Made by a program: the position numbers and the translations under genes
In this document: in pieces, positions 30,282-38,545 of the stretch
How the letters are laid out: every line of letters begins with the position of its first letter
How positions within the stretch are numbered: the stretch's first letter is position 1
Notes under the pieces: model-generated
Databases searched by the model: none
Seen by the model: only the letters and a program-made list of their open reading frames with translations
Told to the model about the DNA's origin: nothing
Assembly (NCBI RefSeq): GCF_000149955.1
Contig: NW_017264850.1
Span: 124,263-162,807, forward strand
Reading direction: 5' to 3'
From: Fusarium oxysporum f. sp. lycopersici 4287
Taxonomy: Eukaryota; Ascomycota; Sordariomycetes; Hypocreales; Nectriaceae
DNA: 38,545 nt

Positions 30282-32356
30282 TCAAACATTTTCGAGCGCA
30301 ATCCGCCTACGTGCTCTACGTGATAGGCATCTAAATACTAAAATCCACAGGAGAAAGGTAAGCGCCATTAGAGGGAAGCATATTGCAGAAAACAGCCTGA
30401 AAGCCTTGTTGTGAAATGTGACTGCATTGTCCACACCGGTCGCATTTCTGTTCACCTCTACAAGTCCACTTTGGAAGAACGTCTAGAGAAAAATAAGTAA
30501 GGAAACCCGAGAGCTTAATAACATTAACTTACAGCCGCAAACATTGCAGGAAGGAATGCCAGTGTTACGCAAGTGATAACGTGCATTGAGATAGTTTCCT
30601 TCTCCGTTTTGTACGCAATACGCTCCATCTTCTGGGATTGACCATATGAAGTTTCGGTGAAGATGCGACCGATCTGTACATTGCGATATTGCAGTATATC
30701 GTCGAACTGCATTATATGTAATCAGCAGAGGAGAATACTGGAACATTCGGTGTACTTTACCAATGCCTTTCCGTCTTGAAGCCATGCGAGCAGCGAATTT
30801 ACTTGCGTCATACGGATCTCGAGATTTTTCCTGATACGCTCAACTCGTCGCACAAATGACAGAATATCTTCCATGCAATTCTCCTTGAGAGATTCTGGAA
30901 AACCGCGCTGAGATGGCAAGTTCTGGTAACGCTCTGCAATGTCACGCAAGGCTTGATGGTTGAGCTCCATCACCAAACGATAACTCTCCAATTGCTCACT
31001 CATGTAGTGAAGATGCTGGAGTTCTCCAAAAGAAAAGGTATCGAGATTCTTGAGGTTCTCGAACTGTCTCTTTTGCAAATGGTTATCGTCGTCTGCAGTC
31101 CCAATCAGGTCGGGATCCTGCGTGACCCTGTACTTGTAACGGCTGAGCGACTTGAAATAGCTGTGAATCTTCCGTCCCCAGACCCAAGACACTGAAGGTT
31201 GTTGCTTCTCAGTTTCACTGAGCCCTGTAGGTCGCGCTCTCTGGAACCCCAAAGCTCGTCTTGCTGAGGCGCTGAACGCGGGAGGCTGAACAACTTGAGA
31301 TGTTTGAGCCTTTGCCAAGATATCGCGAACCTTGCTCTCACAATCACGAATACACGTTCGCCAATCTTCGTCGCACCACTCAAGGAAAATGAGGTGAATG
31401 ACAAGAGTAGCAGCAAAAGATTTTGGCAAGTCATCCCGTGTACCCAAGTCTAGTATTGCAGGGTCGCCTGTTGCTTCTATAATTCTATCCTTCAATAGTC
31501 CATTAGCCTTGATATTGATCCACAGTGCTTTACCTTCAATAAAGTCGAACGAGTGATATACAGCGGCCTGTCGAATATTCCACCTGCGCGATCCGTCATC
31601 GTTAGAGTCCCGCTCCACAGATCGCAAAAGATATTGCATGCGATGCTCACGTCCTGAGCGACCAAGTGTGGAAATGTTTATCAAGTTGGAGTCGTGTATA
31701 CGAAGGGTATCGTCAGAGTCGAAGCCTGTCATGTGGTAATCGGTCGGATAGTGCGTGGCACCGAAGGCAGATACAAAGTCGATAAAGGTTGGTGGAACCT
31801 GATGATACGACATGATGTGCGAGAAGCTATCGCGAGAGCAGTTCAATGGAGCGCGCGAGGTTTCGGCCTGAAGGAAGCTACAGAGTATTAGCCGAAAGGA
31901 TCGCTAGAGATTTCCAGCAGTACATCATACATAAAGCGAGATTTTGGATCTCCCCCATCCTTGTGAAGGTGATTTCGGACACATGGGCTGTTTCGAATCA
32001 TCACTGTCCGGTAATCTAAAGGGTATTAAAAACAATGTCCTGTGCTAAAGCGGAGGAGCCAGGGGCTAACCTATGCCTCCATCTTCCAAATCATGGAAAT
32101 GAATTTCCTCAAAATCGAGATTGAATAGTTTCTTTTCTTCGTCATCGAGGTACCGACGGTAGCGCTCCGTTGTGCTCTGCAGCTGCTTGCGCTGTAGAAG
32201 GTTACATGGGTAAATTGCCTGGCGGTCGCAGCTGGCTCTCAGAGCCCCGTAAGCTCGCTCTGTAGGGTCTGAGGGCTCGAGGCCTGCAAAGGTTTCTGGA
32301 TAAGGACTCTCGAGTGAACTCTTCGATGGAAAAATGGGTGAATCGTGGGGACTCAT
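30282..32356 (-). CDS. CorA-like membrane transporter-domain protein
   Basis: Five exons (32356-32071, 32015-31931, 31877-30761, 30706-30533, 30482-30282) give 620 residues. The N-terminal cytosolic part includes FNLDFEEIHFHDLEDGG, SRFIFLQAETSRAPLNCSRD and SYHQVPPTFIDFVSAFG, a block characteristic of a large fungal family with a CorA-like transporter domain. Long helices follow (LESYRLVMELNHQALRDIAE; RRVERIRKNLEIRMTQVNSL). Two transmembrane helices lie at the C-terminus (VITCVTLAFLPAMFAATFF and LFSAICFPLMALTFLLWILV), as in CorA channels. The canonical GMN signature of true magnesium channels is not visible in the loop between them, so ion transport is unproven. The very end is basic (RRARRRIALENV). 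It is transcribed in the same direction as the kinase-vWA gene. Confidence 0.88.
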
Positions 32357-32538
32357 GTTGGCCTTTGAGTAAAACTGATACAAAACAATTGCAATATGGC
32401 GGTATTCATTTATGGAAGGAGCATGAATCAGATTCTGGTTTGGACACTAAAAGCCCGTTGTATTTATCCACCTACTCAGCGCTCCTGTCGCAGGGCCTAC
32501 ACGATAAATGCAATGCGCCGCACAAACCACAGCCAACC

Positions 32539-32570
32539 ACAACAAGTACAACAAGTACAACAAGTACAAG
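32539..32570 (+). repeat. 9-bp minisatellite ACAACAAGT x 3.5
   Basis: Three exact tandem copies of ACAACAAGT plus a partial fourth, upstream of the CorA-like gene. Confidence 0.85.
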
Positions 32571-34197
32571 TATATTACAGGCACTGTGTGGCAAGTACCT
32601 ATACACCAATTCCACGCAGCCTTATTTCTTTTTAGTTCTCAAGCCGTCAATGGCTGTTATATTTGCTCTGGAACGTGGGGGATTAGCAGCACCAGTGTAA
32701 TTAGATAGATCACAAACCTGAGTCAATTGACTTTCCATCCGGGCAAGTTGAAAACGTAATGTCCAACTGACAGACTTTTTGTGAATCACGGATCAGCTGA
32801 AACAGTTCCTCATAAAACCCACTCCGTGGGAGTGTGTTGCATGTCTCACCTGGACTGTGATTGTATCATCACTGAATTCGTTTCGCAGCCACTTCTGAAG
32901 CGCGGATGCGGAAAGGCTGTAGTCAGAGCAGCGGGCTTCAGCCATGATGGTTGTGTCATGCGTATGGAGCAAGCGCCTTGTTTGCTTTCAATGACTCGCC
33001 TACGTTCACCAGAGCGGCTTTTTAAGGACCAAGAGCAACCAGCCCCAGAGAGCAATGAGCGCAGCAAAGCCGGAATCGCGGCAGCAGAGCCTCACCTCAT
33101 CACAAACCGGTGAGTCTAATGTCTTGAATGAAGCCAAACAACGAGTCCAGCTGAGGTCTCATGACCCATTGCATGCATCATGTCAGCGGAGATAATGCGG
33201 TATACCAACAGCAGGCGTGGGAGTGGTGAGTTTTACCACCTATCGCAAGCAGTTTAACAACCCTCTTGGCCCGTAGTGGGGAATGATTTGGCAGCTGAAT
33301 CTCCGTGGCGTTGACCTGAAGGGGGCCCAGGCAGGCTGTCGGCTGAATGGACAAGAAACATCGTAAAGCCCCGAAATTGCGAGACATTGGGGCAATACAT
33401 ATTGGCTGGGCGATCAGATCATTGTAACAGCAGACATGTAACCCTACTTTTCGCCTGAACATAGGCTATGCTGCTTCGTTGGTCGAGTGGCTGTAGAGCC
33501 AACAGCCTCAGTGCTTTCGTGTCTGTTGTGAAACCAGAAATTCAGGATTTTTGAAGCACACTAAAAACTTAGCAACCTCTATTCTAAAGCCACTATTATG
33601 CGGCCGTGGAGTCATTTTCACAAGAACTTGGATCTTGTTTGCTCTTTGGAAACAAAGGAGCCCCCAGCCTCAACACAGGCAGCTCGTTGCCTTGTATAAC
33701 CTAGGCCACAAACTGGGATCCATGGCCATTTCTGCTATAGACTTTATTTATTATCCTGAAAGAGCTGCAGCAGAATAGTTCTCTGGGGCAGTACCAAATC
33801 CAGCAAGTATTACACTGTCTCATATTTACTTTTTAAGGTGAGAGAGTCGCTGATCTTTGCTTAAAACGTCGCGTCTTGCGTGGTGGGGTATCACGAATGC
33901 GACGTGGCTCTCAGTCAGCTGCAAAACAGAGCCTCATCGCCACCTGCCATTATTCGGGCTATGGTATACTAATCAGATCACTTTCGAAAAACACAAAGGC
34001 ATCTTTATCCAAAGGTCACCGCAGCAGCAGTGGGGGTTAATAATAAATTTATCCATCATCATATAGAAGAGCTAGCATAGTTCTTCTATTTACTGCAGGG
34101 ATCTACACCAGGGCAGGCCTATCTAGGCTAAGGCATATAGCAGGATAGACTGCTTATCTTGACTTTTCAGCTTGCCACTCTTTGCTCCTGGCGTCCA

Positions 34198-34217
34198 ATG
34201 AGACCTTCGTGTCTCAT
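34198..34217. repeat. Perfect 7-bp inverted repeat
   Basis: ATGAGAC-CTTCGT-GTCTCAT can form a 7-bp stem with a 6-base loop. It has no adjacent gene and its significance is unknown. Confidence 0.6.
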
Positions 34218-34380
34218 TACCCCGCCTTGCTCGGTCCTCAATCCAAGACGGAGTTGATGCCTTCCGAGGGTTACACAGCATAATTCAGGGATGACTGCAG
34301 TGATATAGGTAGGAATGACCTGCTAATTTGCTTTCTATGGGGGCTGAAAATATGCAGCCGCTTCCTTTTTTATCCATGCA

Positions 34381-34975
34381 GGTATGGCCATGTGACTATA
34401 ATTATATTTTGATAAATTATAATATAGCTTCTCTTCTCTTAAGAGAAGGGAAAGGAGATAATATAAAAAGCATATCTACCCTATATAAGGGATTACTATA
34501 GTATAAACTACTATTCTTCCTGTTATATATATATATAATAGATTTTCTAAAATAATATATTATATATTACTTCCTGAGCCCCCTTATATATTTATTATAA
34601 TACTTAGATAAATAAGAGGTTAAACTTAATAAGCTATTAGATGTGTTATACTTAGCTACTAATAAGACTTACTTTATTATACCAGCCCTACTTCCTGTCT
34701 TATCTTAGTAACTTAATAACTAGGCCAGTTAGTTATTAATTAGGTAATAATAATAATTTAACTATAAATTATCCCCTTTTTCTAAAATTACCTTATAGTA
34801 AAGTCTTTTATTCCCTAAGCTTTAATTAATATAATACTATTAAACCTACCTAGCTTTTGTATTATAAAACTATTATAATAATTCTAAAGCTTTTACCTTA
34901 AGTTACCTAGGAATAATAATTATAATAAGAAATTAAGTTAGTATTAGGCTTAATTTATATATTATTATTACTATA
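34381..34975. mobile_element. AT-rich RIP-type repeat remnant
   Basis: The sequence changes abruptly to very AT-rich DNA poor in CA/TG dinucleotides, like 1-2970. No protein motif survives that I can name. It adjoins the LTR element. Confidence 0.45.
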
Positions 34976-35450
34976 TGTTATGACCCCAGCGGTTACGTCA
35001 CGTGTACCCCACAAAAAACTCATGTAAGGCATCAGCCCCTTAACGGCTACGGACTAATCAGAGCTAGATCACCTCACAGACAGGATCACGACGCTCCAGG
35101 AACTACCGTAATCTAGGATCACCGTAATCTAACTACCTCAGTAATCCCCCTAGATCACCTTTAGTATATAGACCACATTTATTAGCACTTTCATAGACTT
35201 AGTTCACCAGCTATTAATAAGACTTCTTTATATTAATAAGCCTAATACGCATTACTTAATTATTAAGAGACGTAATAACTAACCTGCTTAGTATTAACGC
35301 CCTATGCTATCTGCAAATATAAACCTAGTACGGACTAGTTTCCTTGTTTAAAACCTTATTTGTTATATATTAATAGCTCTTATTCAGAACATACTGCGTT
35401 AAAAACAACTAAGTAATATTATACTATTAAGATATCTAGCAACATAAACA
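34976..35450 (+). repeat. Putative 5' LTR
   Basis: It begins TGTTATGACCCC and may end with AACATAAACA at about 35450, before the gag start at 35489. The 3' LTR is not in the window, so the right limit is a guess. It contains a short direct repeat of ACCGTAATCTA near 35104 and 35121. Confidence 0.4.
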
Positions 35451-38400
35451 CCAGACCAGCACCTCCTTACACTAGAGCACTACCTAGCATGGCTAAACTT
35501 ATGGCTAAGATTTATAAGATGCGGAGAACTATTAATAATCTTTATGCCCGTATTAACAAATAACCTGCTGTAAATATGCAGGGTATTAACACAGGAAGAG
35601 ATATTAGGGAAGCGCTGAAGCCGCCTAAGCCAGAACCGTTTACAGGAAAAGCAGCCGATGTAATTCTATTCCTTACCTGAATAAAAGTATACTTTTGCTT
35701 ATTCCCGAACCGACTAAACACCCCTATAAAGAAGGTGTTATATACCTTACTATTAATCTAAGGAGACGCCAAGGATTAGTAGGAGCCGATTATAAGAGAT
35801 TTTCTCGAGAACAAAGAAAACGCATAAGACCAGGATACCTAGAATATCTTTATAAACTAGGTTAACTTCAAATAAGCTCTTAAGGACAATTTTAAAGTAG
35901 TTAACAAGGAACGACAAGCTGCAGCAGAACTACTTGCACTTAAGCAACATAAGTCTTACGCCGCTTATTCCGCCAAATTCAGATAGCTTGCATCTAAGAC
36001 CGAATAGGATGACAAGGCCCTGATAGAAATATACTATAGAGGATTAAAAGAAGAAGTCAAGGACAAATTGTACCTAGCCGATAGACCCAAAGAAGGTCTA
36101 ACAGCATATATCACCATGGCAATCAAGATCAACAAACGACAATATAAACGCAGAAGAGAGAGAGCAAACCACAAACGGGGTAACAACTTTAACCCGTATT
36201 ACCCTAACCAGCAACAGAACGATAACAACCAGGGTAACTCTCGAAACTAGGGACAGCAACAAGGCAACCAGTCAAACAATACCACGTACAGTACACAACC
36301 AGGACCTATAGTACTCAGAGCCACCCAGCCAGGCAATAACCACTGCCAACGAGACATGTCTAAATGCAAATGCTACAACTGTAACCAGTTTAGACATATG
36401 GCATGCAGTTGCCCAGAACCTAGAAGAGCCAGGGATCTAAACCAAGGTAAGCAGACCCTAGGACTAATTAAATAATAGGACCCTCAAATGGCTATATACA
36501 TATAAACATTAGGCATATGTAGATCGGGATACGATGCGGAACTCTGCTACTACCCAGGAGAATGCCTTAGGGAAGTAAAAGAAAAACAAGCAGAGGAAGA
36601 CGCAGAAGAATAAGCCAAAGCCAAAAAACGCTACAAAGACTTGCAAAAGGCATAATAAAGGTATAATGCCAAGGAAGAAACAAAGGAGAGAAGAAAATAA
36701 TATAAGAAGGAGAAATAATAAGATCCTAAGTATTGCAAGGAAGAAAATAGAAAATAACAGGAAAACAAATAAAGGAAATGCCTTAGAGAACCCCAGATTC
36801 TCGGAGTCCTTAGGGAAGAAAGAATAACTCTACCCAAGGAAAATAAACAAGCCTAACCATCTAAAACGGTAGATAACATCCCTATAAGAATAACCATTTA
36901 ATAAGACGGATTAACTATTACGGTAGACACCGAAAAGGGATATATTACAAAGTACGAGGCACCTAGATTCGCCATAACGACACTTTAAAAGAAAGAGGAA
37001 GCTATTAGATAAGAACAAGAGGCAGAAACAAGGACTTATACCTACCACTATCGACACTCCTAAAGCATAGGATACAAAGGAGGCACAGCACGATTACAGC
37101 ATAATACCTCTGCAAGGAAGATAAGCAAATCGAGAATAAGTAGAAATAACCCTACGAACTACTATATAATAAAGTCAGAAAAAGAATATATCTATTACCC
37201 GAAGACAGGTATATTTAGGGAGCCAAGGAACATAGAAATATAGAAAAAGTCAAAGAGATATATATCAGAGCTTACTACTAACACAATACTATAAATCCAC
37301 TATACCAGGAATAAAAGTTTAATAAGAACGATAATGTTAGGATGTTACCTATTAACCCGAATCATAAAGATATTTTATAGGTATTATATAAGTACTACTA
37401 GTGTAAGCACTATTAATAAAACAAGGAAGATAATGACTGTTTCCTAGTAATGATACCTGGCATACCTAACAATAACCTATACCACGAATAGGAGATATAT
37501 AGATATTTAGTATACTACTAGCATAAAAATCTCGGAGTAGCCATGCTATGATTTAACCTGGCATACTACTGATAAATCTATAAGATAAAGGAACTGCTAG
37601 AGGGAATTAAGCACTCCTAGCAGCTAATTGAAGAAGCCGAAAAAGAATTTGAAAAGGCAACTTAAGGGAAGTATGCCGATAAAAAAGGGATTGTGAAGCA
37701 GCACTAAGAACAGATCGGTATCGAACAGATTGATTACCCAATAAAGTGGCCGTTAACCGACGATGTAAGTTCGGATACCACGGAAGAATTGCAGGGATAA
37801 TAGGAAGACGACGGACTTCATCTACGCAATAACCCTGCAGATTTCTAATAATGCAGCAAGATTATAACCACCGGAGATACGGATAGCAATGAATCGTCCC
37901 TAGAAAAAGAACATATCTTTAAACCTATCGACCTTAAGGAAGAATTCAATCAGGCCCTAATTAACAATAAATAATCCGGATAAGGGATCACACCGGATAA
38001 ACAAGACGCAGAATTAGAAGGACATTTCTAGCAACAGCTATTTAATAAAGAATTCATTAATGACTGCCCTAACAGAGAAGGGTGTAATAATAGTAACTGC
38101 AAATAGATACACCGAGATACATCAGGAAAAGTTATACGCCATCTATAACAGAGCATCAAATAAGCAAAGAGCAGGAACAAGAACAATTCGATTTAATAAA
38201 TGCTCTAGGATTATATAAGGACCTAATACCAAAACGCCTAGTACTAAAAGTTTAGATTAAAGGAATATAGCTAAATGCTTAGATTAATTATAGAGCCAAA
38301 AGTAACTTTATTAACCTAAAAATAGTTATATAGCTGAAACTACCATAGAGAAAGAAATAAGACCTATACTTACTATATAACGCAGAAGGATAATTCTTCG

Positions 38401-38545
38401 ACTATAACAACAGAATTATAGATCAAGAGATTAATTACCTTAAGGTCTTTATCTAAGGAAAGAATTAAGGAATAAACTTTAATATCCTTCCCCTAGATAG
38501 GGAAATTAATATCCTCCTCGGTATAGATTAGCTACAAGCAAAGAA
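34976..38545 (+). mobile_element. LTR retrotransposon (gypsy-type), gag and start of protease, RIP-degraded, cut by window end
   Basis: A presumed 5' LTR begins TGTTATGACCCC at 34976. A gag-like frame starts near 35489 and shows PPKPEPFTGKAADV, QHKSYAAYSAKFR and YYRGLKEEVKDKLYLADRPK. A CCHC zinc knuckle CYNCNQFRHMACSC lies at 36371-36412. A long lysine/glutamate-rich stretch follows, then a CCCH-type pattern (C-x5-C-x4-C-x3-H, 38065-38112, one TAG inside), and at the extreme right NILPLDREINILLGID, which matches the flap/helix end of a retroviral-type aspartic protease. Stops are mainly TAG/TAA, consistent with RIP but milder than on the left side. Reverse transcriptase and integrase would lie outside the window. 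The superfamily is inferred from gag/protease style only. Confidence 0.7.

Larger units (their letters stand above)
32357..34380. other. Gene-free 2-kb stretch at the island's right edge
   Basis: Composition is normal but no ORF has motifs or plausible splicing. It contains a 9-bp tandem repeat (32539-32570) and a hairpin (34198-34217). A tRNA-like A box at 33479-33492 (TTGGTCGAGTGGCT) has no B box. Confidence 0.4.

Noticed and set aside
32314..32708. Three overlapping plus-strand frames
   Set aside because: They overlap the first exon of the CorA-like gene on the other strand and a minisatellite; low-complexity artefacts.
33476..33550. Possible tRNA (TTGGTCGAGTGGCT)
   Set aside because: Only an A-box-like start; no B box and no cloverleaf pairing.
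34198..34217. Hairpin as a terminator or origin
   Set aside because: Bacterial-type terminators do not apply in a fungal genome and no adjacent gene uses it.
1..38545. CRISPR array, rRNA, PKS/NRPS or terpene synthase backbone
   Set aside because: No regularly spaced repeats, no rRNA sequence, and no backbone-enzyme motifs on either strand.

Overview
The window looks like an accessory, TE-flanked island from a filamentous ascomycete, and Fusarium-like Sordariomycetes fit well. The reasons are: genes with many 41-77 bp GT-AG introns, three Zn(II)2Cys6 regulators, small secreted cysteine-rich proteins, and transposons destroyed by C-to-T/G-to-A changes as expected from repeat-induced point mutation (RIP). 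Species is not proven by the sequence.

Layout. 1-2973 is a nest of two RIP-killed DNA transposons: a Mutator-like (MULE/Hop-type) transposase reading frame into which a pogo/Fot-like element with 47-bp terminal inverted repeats has inserted. From about 2990 to 34380 the base composition becomes normal and the window holds about 15 genes. From about 34380 to the end it is AT-rich and RIP-degraded again, with an LTR (gypsy-type) retrotransposon running off the right edge.

Genes, left to right: polysaccharide deacetylase/cyclic-imidase family enzyme (-), divergent short-chain dehydrogenase (+), small six-cysteine secreted protein (+), DAL5-type MFS transporter (-), 2-oxoglutarate/Fe(II) oxygenase (-), an N gap, a doubtful ORF, a secreted beta-lactamase/transpeptidase-like hydrolase (+), a coiled-coil protein of unknown function (+), a damaged Zn2Cys6 regulator abutting a fragment of another gene (-), a second small secreted protein (-), an intact Zn2Cys6 regulator (-) divergent from a fumarate-reductase/TcuA-like flavoprotein (+), a third Zn2Cys6 regulator (-), a protein kinase-vWA fusion (-), and a CorA-like membrane protein (-). 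All multi-exon models were assembled by hand from conserved motifs and splice signals; exon lengths sum to multiples of three in every complete model.

Function. Hydrolase, dehydrogenase, anion-type transporter, 2OG oxygenase, flavoprotein and several C6 regulators together suggest an uptake-and-catabolism (or tailoring) gene set for a small organic molecule. No backbone synthase (PKS, NRPS, terpene cyclase) is present. The best regulatory evidence is in the 484-bp divergent promoter between the intact C6 regulator (20287-22529) and the flavoprotein gene (23014-24660): three CGG-N11-CCG palindromes, the classical Gal4-type geometry, lie within 186 bp. Two members look damaged in this strain: the flavoprotein has an in-frame TGA after an assembly gap, and the regulator at 17013-18347 has a frame break and a foreign 3' junction.
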